A stretch of 64,000 nt of DNA from Primula veris (lineage: Eukaryota; Streptophyta; Magnoliopsida; Ericales; Primulaceae). The translations under genes were made by a program, and so were the position numbers. Under the pieces are notes generated by a model. That model worked only from the letters and a program-made list of their open reading frames with translations. It searched no databases and had not been told where the DNA came from. Of the stretch, positions 47,223-59,926 are shown piece by piece (position 1 is the first letter of the stretch; each line of letters starts with the position of its first letter). Location of the stretch: NCBI GenBank assembly GCA_963682055.1, contig OY821749.1:22885631-22949630 (forward strand). The letters run 5' to 3'.

Positions 47223-47820
47223 ACTGACCATAACCAACTTACTTCTACTGAAAAATACATTAATTTGCATTGATCTTTCCCTAGCTTCTAAAAAATCTGA
47301 ACCCAACATTTGTTTTGATTATATTTGTGCGTTAAGGTGAAATAATTTATAAATTGGGGATTTTATTTTTTAATTTGCTTATTAATCTTTATGGATTAGA
47401 GTTATTTTTCTTTTTTTCTGGATTGCAAGATGGAAGGACCAAGAGTATATATAATTTCAATTTTTGATTTCATTCAATTCGTGATTTGATTTAGATAATT
47501 CAATTGATTCTAAAAATTGATCGGGATGAAGTCGGGTTTATAGTTTAAAGTTTAAACCAACTTATGTATAATTAATTTTGTCCATATAGTTATACTTATA
47601 ATTTAGTCATGTAAGAAAACTTTACTTTCTTCAAAAAAACATATACTGTATTAATAGCTTAGCCTGAACCATTTAGCTGAGGTCTTGCTTTACACGTAAC
47701 TTTTTATTTTATGAGTACTCAACTTTAATAGATTCTTTGCTTGTTTAGAACGTATCTATTAGGATAACATGATTGATATAACCTTTCGTTTTCTAAATCT
47801 TTTTTTATAAAATGCTTAAT

Positions 47821-47877
47821 AGCTTAACCGTAATTAGTCAGCTTAACCGTAATTAGTCAGCTTAACCGTAATTTTCA
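47821..47877. repeat. 19-bp unit, three tandem copies
   Basis: AGCTTAACCGTAATTAGTC at 47821, 47840 and 47859, the last copy ending early. A local duplication. Confidence 0.9.
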
Positions 47878-49326
47878 TTTCCTATTTAATATGCCACACT
47901 TACGGTCAACCGGAGATAATTAAGCTTATCATTTGGAATATTCATGTCAGATTATAAATATTACATCACCCTATACCTTTTCATAATCATTAATCTTTGG
48001 TCCCATTTGTCAACTGTTTGTTTAATACGTAAAATACTAATTGTTTAATACGTAAAATACTAGTAGTACTTTTTAACACAAATGCATGTTTCGCCCAGAC
48101 ATAAAAAAAAACATGGAATAGTGTTTGAACATATGATATGATTACCAAGTAAAAAGACTCAAAAACAAGTTACTTAACGTGGCATGGCATGTACTAATTG
48201 TGTAATTCTTAGAGCAGACACACCAGGATATGTAAATATAATTTTAGTTAAAATTTGTTGATTGCATCATAAAAATTGTCCCATTTTGAGGCTAGGTACA
48301 CGCTAGCTAAACTTAATATTTTCAAATGGCTAGTTGTTTTTAACTAGTGAGTTTCACTAATGAAAATAAATTTATTTTGTAGGCCATCTTCTTCCACTCA
48401 CTTTTTTCAAAACCTTTTCATATTCTCTCTACTGGGAAAATTCTCTCTACTGGGAAAAAAATCAGAATCGATTTCCAAGATACATGAGGCCTGATTAAAA
48501 GGAAAAAATTGAGTCCTTTTTGACATGTTTTTTTTTATAAAGGAAAAATAAATGCAATAGATCAAAATATCAAGAATGTTTTTTTAAGTAATGAAATTTA
48601 TTTCAACGTCGACATTCAGACAATTATAAAGTAAAATATAAGCATATATCAAACTAATTATATGTAATAAAATCAAGTTGAATTGAGTAACATTTATAAA
48701 AAAAACCACAGTCAATGAGTGTTTTGTGGAGGCTATGGGGAAATGTAAGTGCAAATCACTATTATACCTTATAGTAAGTATGTTCTTGTATTTTTTTTTC
48801 TAAAATTTATGTCCCTTAATATTTGATTTTTTTGTTGGCCCAACATGTGATAGCTGGTTTTGAAGAAAACAAACATATTGAATGAATGAAAGTAATATTA
48901 TATCTTACCATAAAATACAATAGATAGCCTCAAAACTGTACAAATATAATGTGCCTAGTTATATTTAATAAAATGCAATATTTTTGTTAAAAATAGAGAG
49001 TAGGATAAATAGGCTGTTATTTAATAAATTTTGTTACAACAATGACCAAATCTAAATCGCACTTATTACGGTCATGATGATCTTGATCAACGTAAAATCC
49101 TCTCAACCACCTCTTTCTTTTATCTATCTTTCTCTCCTTTTCATCAACTTTTAATTAAATATTTTTTGGTAATTCCTTTTCATGATTTCATCAACTTGAA
49201 TCCTTCATTACGTTATTACTCGTTTTTTTTATTCATTTCAATGATTTCATTCATCTCCACTCCCTTAAGCCAAGCAAGCCAATAAGAATACATATTCAAT
49301 AAACATAAAACAAAAGAACTAACAAA

Positions 49327-52300
49327 ATGGATGGAATATATCAAAATGGTGAGGGTTCAACTAATGCAGTCACGTTTTCCGTGAGAGGAATGACTTGTTC
49401 CGCTTGTGCGGTCTCTGTGGAAAAAGCCGTAAACCGGTTGCCAGGAATAAAAATGGCGGCAGTCGACGTTCTTAGTCATATGGCTACTGTTTTGTTTTGG
49501 CCAAGTCTTGTTTTCGTAAGTAATACACAGTACCTGATTATTATTTTAGGAGTAGTTATTTAGTTATTTTCTTGCTTATTATTGATTAGTAAATACTAAA
49601 TACAGTAGCAGATTTAGGATATTGTTATGGAGATCAATCAGGTTTAAGATTAGGGTTTATGTAGTGTTTAAGGGTTTCGCTACTTTTTTTTTATTATTGT
49701 TTTTTAATTATATATGATTAATACTAGAAACGAGATTGCGTCTGATTGTTTTTTCTATATTTCTTGCTTTATTTCTCAACGGATCATTTTCTTTTCTTGA
49801 CCATTGGCGTCTACTAAGCTGGAGATGTTTACTTTGGTTATGGATTTTAAGCTGAACTTCTTTTCATTTCTATTTTTGCTTACAAGTTGTAGTGGAATTG
49901 TCTGATCAACTGAAAGAAGAGGTTTTTTGGTTTCCTTTGCTTGGAGAGGTAGAAGTTCTAAACTCGAGTAAGGGAGGATATTTGCAGTCTCGAATAAGTC
50001 AGGTTATTTGCTATAAGAACTATAGACAAAAAACTACTAAGCTTCGTTCGGTTGGATCTTTTCGACTTCTAATTACTCTGCTTATGCGTGTCTTGATATA
50101 GTATACCTACCGCTTTCCATACCGATTCGGTTACAATGGAAATAATTCTTTCTTAAAGTTCTTACCGGAAAAAAATTCTTGCTTAAAGTCCCTAATTTGT
50201 ACAAGTACATTAAACTAAAATACTTCGAAATTTCAAGTATATCAAAAGTTGCTGCTTTCAGTTGCAAATTTTATGCCATGAAGTGATTGATTTTGGTTAA
50301 TTAGGAGGTCTACTATGTCTAGTTACCGTATGCAGCGTAGGTATTTGACGGATTATTATTTTTTGGCAGAGGAATGACCTTTTAACTCAGGAACCATGAT
50401 TGCCATTTTGATCAATCTAATTGTATTGACTATTCTATCAAAGAATCAATTTAGAATAAAGTTCCAGTTACAATCAAACTTAGCTTGTTTGGATCCACTC
50501 TTTTAAGACTACAAAATTCCAGCTAATTAAACTTGAAACCTTCAGCCAAACAAGCTATTATACTGATTCAAAAACAATGGCGATATTTATGCCTACTTTA
50601 TATCAGTGCTATTTAATTTAAAATCTTCATTATAATTCTCTAGGAGGAAACGATCAGAGAAACAATTGAAGATGCGGGTTTTGAGGCCACATTGATCGAA
50701 GACGAAACAAACGAAAAATTCATTCATGTATGTCGCATACAAATAAAGGGCATGACATGTACTTCCTGTTCATCCACGGTCGAAAACGCATTGAAAAATT
50801 TACCCGGTGTACAAAAAGCACAAGTTGCGCTAGCAACAGAAGAAGCCCAAGTCCAATACGATCCAAATATCTTAACATGTAAGAAGATCGTAGAAATAAT
50901 AGAAGATACTGGTTTCGAAGCTATATTGATAAGTACGGGCGAAGATAGGAGCAAAATACAACTTAGAATCGCAGGAATTCACGATAGCAAATCAATGGCG
51001 GTGATTGAGAGCTCTCTTCAAGCACTTCCGGGAGTTCAAAATATAGACATTAATATTGAACTGGATAAAGTATCCATTTCATATAAGCCGGATTTAACCG
51101 GACCGAGAAACTTTATAAATGTTATCGAATCCATTGGATCAGCCCGTTTCAAAGCCACGATTTTCCATGAAAAAGGAACAAGAGAAGTTTATCGAGAAGA
51201 GGAAATTAAAAGATACTACAAATCCTTTTTATGGAGCTTGATTTTCACAGTTCCAGTATTCCTAACCTCAATGGTGTTTATGTATATCCCGGTATTTAAA
51301 CGTGTATTGGATACGAAAACAGTGAATATGCTTACTTTCGGGGAAATATTAAGATGGGTATTATCTACTCCTGTTCAGTTCATAATTGGGAAAAGATTTT
51401 ATATTGGCGCTTACAAATCGTTATCTCACGGTTCTGCAAATATGGACGTTTTAATAGCATTGGGAACAAACACTGCTTATTTTTACTCTGTCTACACAGT
51501 ACTAAGAGCCGCTACTTCTTCGAATTCTATGGGTATGGATTTTTTTGAAACCAGCTCGATGCTAATTTCATTTATTTTACTCGGAAAATATCTGGAAATT
51601 CTAGCGAAAGGGAAAACATCCGACGCTATAGCCAAGCTCATCGACTTAGCTCCAGAAAGAGCTATACTATTAACGCTTGATAAAGAAGGGAATGTAACAC
51701 ACGAAGAGGAAATCGATAGTCGATTAATACAAAAAAGCGATGTCCTAAAAATAATTCCTGGTGCTAAAGTAGCTTCGGATGGGTTTGTTATATGGGGACA
51801 AAGCCACGTCAATGAAAGTATGATAACTGGAGAAGCTAAACCGGTGGCGAAAAGAAAAGGCGATGTTGTAATAGGTGGCACTTTAAATGAAAATGGCGTT
51901 TTGCATATAAACGCGACTAGAGTTGGTTCAGAGAGTGCTTTATCGCAAATTGTCCAATTAGTTGAAGCGGCACAAATGGCTAAAGCTCCGGTACAGAAAT
52001 TTGCTGATCGTATTTCCAAAATCTTCGTGCCTCTAGTAAGTAGATTAACCATAAAAGCTCGTCTTGATTGCAACTTAAATACTCAGAATTTTGGCTTTTC
52101 CCCTGAAGAAGTTGCTATACAGTTAGTTGTCCGGTTAAAAGCTGAATTCTATAGTTTATTGACCTTGAAAAACTAGAAGGTTTTAGCTTCATTAACCGAC
52201 TTTTTTTCCTCGCTCAAGAAAATCCAATTTATTTACTTAGAATTGTATCCAAACCATCCCTTATAACTACTTCAAGGACAATGGCGAAAATTTATGTCTG

Positions 52301-55300
52301 CTTTTTATCTGTGCTATTTTGTTTAAAAACCAATTTCATGGTATGCATGATTAAATTGGAAAGAAAACTAGGCTCTTGAGTTATAGTTAGATAATTCAAA
52401 TAAATTGTATCTAAGAAATTTTCCCTTTCGAAGAATGATTTCACAAGGAAAACTTGATTGAAATAATTAAATATTGGTACGTAGTAATGATTGTGACGAT
52501 GTTTTCTGATTGTGACAATGTTTTCTAATGATTGTGACTATGTTTATCTTTTCAGGTTATAGTTATATCATTCGCAACATGGATTTCATGGTATTTATCG
52601 GGAAAATTTCAAACGTATCCGAAATCATGGATACCGTCTTCGATGGATAGTTTCCAGTTAGCTCTTCAATTTGGTATATCGGTCATGGTGATTGCATGTC
52701 CTTGTGCTTTAGGCTTAGCAACGCCGACAGCTGTCATGGTCGGTACAGGTGTCGGCGCCTCACAGGGTGTTCTTATCAAAGGCGGTCACGCCCTCGAAAG
52801 TGCACATAAGGTCAGTTCAAGAAATACTTTTTTTCCTAATATTCGGGTTACTGTTCAAATGTAACTCTTAAGCAAATAATCTGGCTATTTGAGTCAGAAA
52901 AAAGTTGTTAATCAAATTTGTACCTTCTAGTTTTTTTTAAGCGGAAAACTAATATGCCAGCTGCGTCCCGCCAAATTCGCTAGAACTTATCAGTATTGAA
53001 AACAATTAAGGTGTGTTTACAAATTTTATCAAAGTAAAAATAATCTGTTTTTTCATATATATTACTTGTCTGGTTGCAAATTGGATCACATAATTTTCCT
53101 TATTTGATGCAGGAAGAAAAAAAGGTTTATGAAATTAAAACTTCTAGTGTATTCAGGGTGGAACAGCAAAACCAATAAGCAAATAAAAGAAAATTATGGA
53201 GTTTAATACGATGCAACCAAACTAGACCAAAGTTTATTGGTATAGTTCTCAGTTGATAAGCAGTCTAGTCTCTGTTTGCAAAGGCGGCTCGAGACTGCAC
53301 ACTAGATTTCTAATCAAAAAATCATTTTTTTTGTGTAGGCCAAATATTTGTTGCAGATGTTAAGCAAATATTCTGGCTTAGTTGAGGGTGAAAACAGGTT
53401 AAATTGAGGCAAGAAATTAAAACTCATAAGTAAAATAAAAGAAACAGGTTAGCAGAGACGGTCATGCACTCGAGAGTGCACATTAGGTTTTAGATTAAAA
53501 ATCAACATCATCTGACTAGGCTTAGTTTTGCTGTACTTTTAAGAAGAAGAAAAACTGGCTTATTTGGTGCTAAAAGAAGAGAACTATCTGTTGTCAGCTT
53601 GTAACCTACTCGGTCTTTTAAGTAATAAAACAAAAAACAAAAGAAAATCTAAGCTGAGTTCAATACAACAATAAACAGGACTTTACTTTAGCACATAAAC
53701 TGAAGTGACTTGCAGTGAAGACATGATTTACCTCTCAAATAATAAGTTGAGAACAAGTTATTTCCAGAACTTGAACCCGTAAGATTAGAGTACCCTTAAT
53801 TAAAACTTGAATAACCATTTCCTTTGTAGGTGAACTGCATTGTTTTTGACAAGACAGGGACTTTAACTATTGGCAAGCCGGTGGTGGTTAATACCAAGCT
53901 CATGAAAACTATGGTACTTGGAGAATTCTATGAATTAGTCGCCGCAGCAGAGGTAAAACTATTTTTAGGATTATGATTGTAAAAAAACTAAATTGCAATT
54001 TTTTACAGAATAATTTTTACATGCTCTCTTTGGTTAACAGGTTAATAGTGAGCATCCTTTGGGTAAAGCTATAGTCGAATATGCCAAGAAATTCAGAGAA
54101 GACGTAGAGAAGCCTGTTTGGCTAGAAGCTCAAAACTTCGAGTCCATATCCGGACACGGAGTAAAAGCCATAATACGTAACAAAGAGATACTAGTCGGAA
54201 ATAAAAGTTTAATGATAAAAGAAAACATAGCCACTTCACTTGATGCTGAAGAAGCATTGTCACAAGCCGAAAATATGGCTCAAACTGGAGTTTTAGTAGC
54301 TATAGAAAATGAGTTGGTTGGTGTTATTTCGATTTCGGACCCATTAAAGGCTGGGGCACGTGAAGTTGTATCTATTCTTAAAAGTATGAAAATTAGATGT
54401 ATAATGGTGACGGGTGATAATTGGGGAACGGCAAATTCTGTGGCTAAAGAAGTTGGGATTGACGATGTAATCGCAGAAGCTAAACCCGAGCATAAAGCTG
54501 AGAAAGTAAAGGAACTACAGGTAAAAATTTGAATCTCCCATTTTTAGACCAAGTGAAAGCTTTATTTTGTGTTTAATTGCAACTTTTAATCGCCAAGGAT
54601 AGTAGTAAAAGTGTTGTCACGAAAAGGCAAAGACGACAGCTTGTAAATAAATAGAGACTGAGCTTAAAAACGGCAACCAGACAAATCTTTAGTGTCTTTG
54701 TCGAACAAAATTTAGCTTTATACACTAAATATCACCTAAATGTTCTGTACGAAATCGAATTTACTGCACATTATCTGATAACATCCTCATCTGTTCTTAA
54801 TATGTGTTCGGGTGGTTACAGTTTCTTGACAGGAAAAAAAGAATTTTTAAATATGAGCTCTTTTGGTTACTGCATTAAAACAAATACTGTTGGTTTTTTG
54901 AGTTTCAGAATAGAAAAAGAGGCTCAACAAGTTTCAAATTTTCTGCCTTTTTTTTTATATTTCAAAAGGCAGAAAGGTTCTTTCTAAGCTCATCAACAAA
55001 ATGTTGCCAAGCTTTTAAATAAACAAAAAAACAAGAATAAAAAGTACAAGTACAAGTACAAGCAAACAAGGCCTACATAAAGTCATAAACTACAGAAAAG
55101 GATTTTACCATTGTCCAAGTGAGATGATTATGTTTAAACATAACTTTGTTGACAGCTTCTCTTTGACCAAATACAATCACAAAATCGCAACTCAAAATTA
55201 AAACACTATCGTCACGACCTCATTAAATAATACATATACATTAATTTTCCATTTCCTCCCTATTTTATCAGTTTTCAGGACACACGGTGGCGATGGTGGG

Positions 55301-55688
55301 AGACGGAATAAACGATTCCCCAGCTCTAGTCGCGGCCGATGTGGGAATGGCTATCGGTGCAGGAACAGATATCGCTATTGAAGCAGCAGACATTGTCCTC
55401 ATGAAATCAAACCTAGAAGACGTTATAACTGCTATAGACCTTTCTAGAAAAACATTTTCAAGAATCCGGTTAAATTACATTTGGGCACTTGGGTATAACC
55501 TCCTTGGAATCCCAATCGCAGCCGGAGTGCTTTTTCCATTTACCGGATTCCGGCTGCCGCCTTGGCTTGCTGGAGCGGCGATGGCTGCATCGTCTGTTAG
55601 CGTCGTTTGTTGCTCTCTTTTGTTGAAAAATTACAAGAGGCCTAAAAGGCTTGATAAACTTGAGATTAGAGGAATAACTGTTGAGTGA
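49327..55688 (+). CDS. HMA5-like copper-transporting P1B-ATPase, six exons
   Basis: Exons 49327-49515, 50644-52035, 52556-52810, 53830-53952, 54041-54520 and 55272-55688; all GT-AG and phase 0, giving 951 residues. Domains in order: heavy-metal-associated domain 1 ([15 protein letters not shown]), domain 2 ([15 protein letters not shown]) and a third degenerate copy without CxxC ([16 protein letters not shown]). Next come the transmembrane helices, actuator loop ([16 protein letters not shown]), the copper-specific CPC helix ([15 protein letters not shown]), phosphorylation site DKTGTLT, nucleotide-binding SEHPLGKA and hinge [11 protein letters not shown]. Such pumps use ATP to export Cu(I); Arabidopsis HMA5 acts in copper detoxification and root-to-shoot movement. 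All catalytic motifs are present. The N-terminus is shorter than in Arabidopsis, and domain 1 ends FWPSLVF rather than the canonical FYPxxVx. A longer alternative exon lies at 44102. Confidence 0.93.
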
Positions 55689-56687
55689 ATAATCATTAGG
55701 ATGTTTGATTATATGATCTCAAGAAAATTAAGATGTAATTAAGTAAAAGAATTATAGTATGAGCAGAATATCGCAAAGCATGCCATCCTCACTTCCTAGT
55801 TTTTTAAGATTCTGCTGGTTTCATAAAGCTAACGCGGGTATAATAGGGCTTGTTTGGTAAACACATTGAAAACTGCAGCTGGGACGTTGTGCTTCATATA
55901 AATAATAAATAAAATAAAAAGTATTATGCCCGGGCTTGTTTATCTGCAGTATTTAATTCTTTTAAGGCCTATTGGAATTTTATAGGTTGAGAAATAATAC
56001 GTCCATCCGGTTTGAAGCTTCTTCCTTTATTCCAAAAGCCAGAAGATCTCAACTTCAAGCCAGTCAACCAAATGCAATCGAGCTTCCAAGCAAAAACAAG
56101 AAGAAATAAAATAACTGAACTGAAAAAAGGTGAAATCAGAAAAAGGCCCTGGGAAGATTTACTTCGCTACAAGAGAAACACAAGGCATTTAAGCGCTTCA
56201 CAAGGAAGTCCAGAACATCCTTCAAAATTGTATAATAACTTAAAATAAGAACTTATTTAACTTTAGACTCTAAAATATAGAATAAGAACAAGTAAAGGAA
56301 CAACTCTAATGATTCTTATTTCCTTGAGCTAATTCAAAACAAATACAGCTTTAAGATCATCATGCGGAAAATTCTTAACTAAGTTACAAAAACTGCAAAG
56401 GGAAACAATCATTGTTAAACAGTTTTAATGTGTAGCACAACCTTAATAAAGAAAAGTTTTCAACAGAGTGCTATGGTAGCACAAACTTAAGCCTTAATAC
56501 ATTAAACGTTTGGATATGTCCTAGTACATACCTTATTACAAATTAGAAGTAAGAAATACAACAGTATACAAACTTGGGCGCTTTTTTGTTACATCAAAGA
56601 GAAAATTACACTTCAACTTCTCCATGATAATCTCTCTCAGTATCTGAATTAAAGTGCAATTCTGTATCATTTATATATGTGCAATAT
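55689..56687. other. 3' flank of the copper ATPase
   Basis: Probable 3' UTR followed by spacer. The plus strand is open at 56012-56248 for 78 codons with a lysine/arginine-rich product (ELKKGEIRKRPWEDLLRYKR) that I cannot assign; it may be a gene fragment or chance. Confidence 0.35.
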
Positions 56688-59180
56688 TTACTTTGAACCA
56701 CTTTCGACATACTGCTTTTGAAACATCTCTTTGACGCTAAAGAGCGCACCAAGCATTTCCTCAAAATAAGGACTTGTGGTACTTTGTGTAGCTTCTATCC
56801 ATTGTTTAACTTTCTCATGCGGACCCAATATTCGAGCACAAATGTCGTCCTCCAATAGCTGAAAATCAAAATATGATTCTAAATAATCTTGAAACTCCAA
56901 ACCAAGGTACTGATTTTGTTAAATGGGATAATAAAGCATGGCAAGTTCAATGGGAAAGTATCTGTTTTTTTCATTCGGAATACTTATTCTATAGAGTTAT
57001 ATATAGGAAGATACATGATACATGATCAAATCACGGCAAGTGAGGAAATACTGCGAGAAAATGATGCAAACAGAAGTTCCTAAGATGGTGCACCACAAGT
57101 GAAAAATGTGTTCAAAGTTAAGAGGTACCATAACAGATGTGTTATAAAGGGCATATAGCTGAAGCTTTTAAGCAAATAAGCCGAGTTTAGTTGGGCTGGT
57201 AAAAAAGTTGTTTTTTGACCCAACCTTTTCATGCCAAAAAGCTGAACAAGAACCTTCAAGTTGAACAAAAAACACTTTGAGATATAATTACCAAAACTTT
57301 CTACCTCAAGTTGCATAATTTCACAAACAAACACAAGATCTACGAGAGATGGCTGGGGATTTCCCAAAAGGAACGGTCCAGAATCGTTTAGCCAGAGTTT
57401 CTCGATCTTCTCAAGGGAGGCGCATAGAACCTTCTCACCTCTAGCAGCCATTTCTGGGTTAGGTGGAAATCCGAGAGCAGGTGCAATGACAGTGTTTAGA
57501 AGAAGCTCAACTGACAAAAATTAAAATTAGAAAATAACATCGGTAAGTAAGACAGGCACAGGCATAATAATCTTTGAGGCCACCATAAAACAGGAAACAA
57601 AAGGCTTAGTAAATATTATATATTCAAGTAGCATAATTGTAATCTGGCCCATGTAGGTTTATGTATTTAAGCTTGCAAGTTTTGTAGTTGAAGAAAAAAT
57701 TGTTATCAACCAGCTCAAAATTTCTAGCTTTTTCTTGACAGAAACTAAAAGAACTCAGATGTCCAACTCGTCAACTAAATGTTTTGCAGCTTATACATTG
57801 AGCTTAAGATATATAAAGAAACTAGGCTCTTATCAATATGCAAGTCACCTGTCCCAAAACGCAAATTCGTGTGATACCAATCCAACAGCGAGTCAACCTT
57901 GGCTCGTTTCTTTAGATCACTCGGATACCTTTTAGGACGAAGAAGAAAAAGCAAAATATAATAAATTTGAGCCTCAAGGCATGTAAATCTTTGTGTATTT
58001 ATGAATAAGACATATAAGGCAAGTAAACATATGGGAAGAGACGTTAGAGAAAAACATGTGGTTAGTGAAATAAGTGAGAACGCTCACCAATTCTAGGCAA
58101 CTTCAGGAAATGCACAAGCAAGATATCGGAGAATTGCGTGACTGGAAAAGCACATTAAAGTCACACATGTCACAAGCATGTCAAGAACATCCAGGAAACT
58201 AAAATTGATGAGTACAAATTTTGGCATCTATTCACTTAAGGTATGCTACGTTCCTAATGTAGTGAAGGCCTTACTTGGCGATATATTCGAATCTGCAAAA
58301 AATTCGGTTATTTCAGCAAAAAAACTTCTGTTTTTAGATCAAGGTAAGAAGCTCGACTTTTAACTTGACCAAACAATTTTAGGGCAACTTCGATGAAAAA
58401 TGGAAATTGGGTTTAAAGGCTTCAACCAAACTAGCCTAGTTTTGACCGCTGTTCTTGCAAAATCAACACATGCGAATATAAGCTGAATCCTGAAACAAAC
58501 AAAATTGGTTTGGCATAAAATGATATTTATCATTAGAACCACATAAATCACCACCCTTCAAGACTAAATTTAAGAAACTTTAAATAAAAAATTAAATTTC
58601 AAGAAGAGTGAAATTGGTTGTAAACTAAATGAATAATATCTTCAAGACCGACAAGTTCAAAAGTACCTTTCAGACAGCTTGAAATCTCCATGTACAATGG
58701 CTGGGACTTATTTCATAGGGTTAATTTCTGCAAGGAATTGTCATATATGTACGTTTTATTAAGAGTATCAAGTTACATTACAGTTGTTTGTTTATCATTT
58801 GCTTAACATATTAGATTTACACTTCAAAAGGCGCATATTTTATTTTATAAATTAACGGCTTAGGTGCTTTAGACCGTCGGACCGGCCCTACAAAATCACT
58901 TGATCGATGTTCTTCGTCATCATCGCCCCCTTTCTTTTCCTGTTTTGTGATTCTGGTTCTTAATACAAGTTCAAATCTTTCATCAAGTATACATATGAGA
59001 TTTTCTTAGAAATATGAAAACTATGACTCTATATAGCTAGCTTGTACAAACAGATGCAAAGCAAATAATGAAAACCTTCAAATTCAGGGGCTAATTGCAT
59101 GCGCTTGATCAAGTCGACTTTAATATCATCGAACTCTATCCCATTCATTCTGCAAAATCTGGCGAGAAAACTACCAAAAT
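56688..59180 (-). pseudogene. Theta-class glutathione S-transferase pseudogene
   Basis: Exon remnants on the minus strand: about 59180-59076 (FCRMNGIEFDDIKVDLIKRM), 58727-58667 (INPMK-stop-VPAIVHGDFKLSES), 58141-58088 (HAILRYLACAFPEVA-stop-NW), 57928-57849 (YPSDLKKRAKVDSLLDWYHT), 57510-57305 (LLNTVIAPALGFPPNPEMA...FLLGNPQPSLVDL) and 56858-56688 (LLEDDICARILGPHEKVKQW...stop). Together they cover nearly all of a plant GSTT (N-terminal glutathione-binding domain, then helical domain), which conjugates glutathione or reduces peroxides. Two in-frame stops fall in conserved positions (MGKVPA and VADHW contexts), and the start with the catalytic serine region MSQPSR is eroded. Splice sites are largely kept, so inactivation is fairly recent. 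Convergent with the copper ATPase, about 1 kb away. Confidence 0.85.
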
Positions 59181-59731
59181 CTTCAAAATGTGTGACTTTT
59201 TTGTTTTTAGCTTTTCTACTTATATTTCTTCAAAATCTAGATTTTTAAAAGGTAAAAAAAAACAGTTATACCAAATGCACGTGGCCTTTTAAAATCAAAA
59301 GGCTAAAAAAAGAAACAAAAAAAGTTAATGTCAAACATGCATATAGTAATATTTTTTTCGTGTTCTGGAACTTGTGATTGTATTAACGTTATGGGTATGG
59401 GTTTTATTTGGATCGCAAGGTATTTTGTTGTAAGTCATTATTAACGTTGTATGGGCACTAACAAGTAAGCAATTAATCTTCCAACAATATTTTACAACTG
59501 TTCTGTGTTTTTGTGCATTTTTTTTTTCCGTAGCCATGTTACTGCAACAATATGGCCGTGGTCTTGTGGATCATAAATTTATAAAGAGCTAACTGTTATG
59601 GGTATGGTTTTAAATTTTTATTGATTTATCTTTTTAATCAATTTTTTTAATATCAATTTACATTTACACATATTTGAAAAATACTTTATAAGAGAGTAAG
59701 GTTTACCTTGTATATACGGGGATGCAACAAC
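59181..59731. other. Spacer
   Basis: No gene recognised; AT-rich. Confidence 0.5.
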
Positions 59732-59926
59732 CACTACAAAAAAAAATACTCAAATAGTGACGGAATTAGTGACGGGATTTTTTGTTACGAGCTTATTAGC
59801 GACGGTTTTTGTGACTGTTTTGTGACAGTTTAGTCAATTTGCGACAGATTTGTGACAGCATTTTAAATTAGCGACATGCTTGCGACAGCTTTTGACTCTC
59901 ACTAAATCAAACATTATTTTGTAGTG
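59732..59926 (-). mobile_element. CACTA-type MITE, 195 bp
   Basis: Ends CACTACAAAA...TTTTGTAGTG with a perfect 3-bp target duplication AAC (59729-59731, 59927-59929), as for CACTA elements. The interior repeats GTGAC/GCGAC words. Inverted in orientation relative to its two relatives at 62655 and 62866. Confidence 0.9.

Larger units (their letters stand above)
44393..49326. other. Spacer between the two HMA5-type first exons
   Basis: No HMA exon and no other gene recognised. Holds a Helitron-like terminus (45196-45222), a MITE (46725-47222) and small tandem duplications: a 19-bp unit three times at 47821-47877, a unit containing TGTTTAATACGTAAAATACTA twice at about 48019-48062, and a TTCTCTCTACTGGGAAAA duplication at about 48422-48458. 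Confidence 0.55.
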
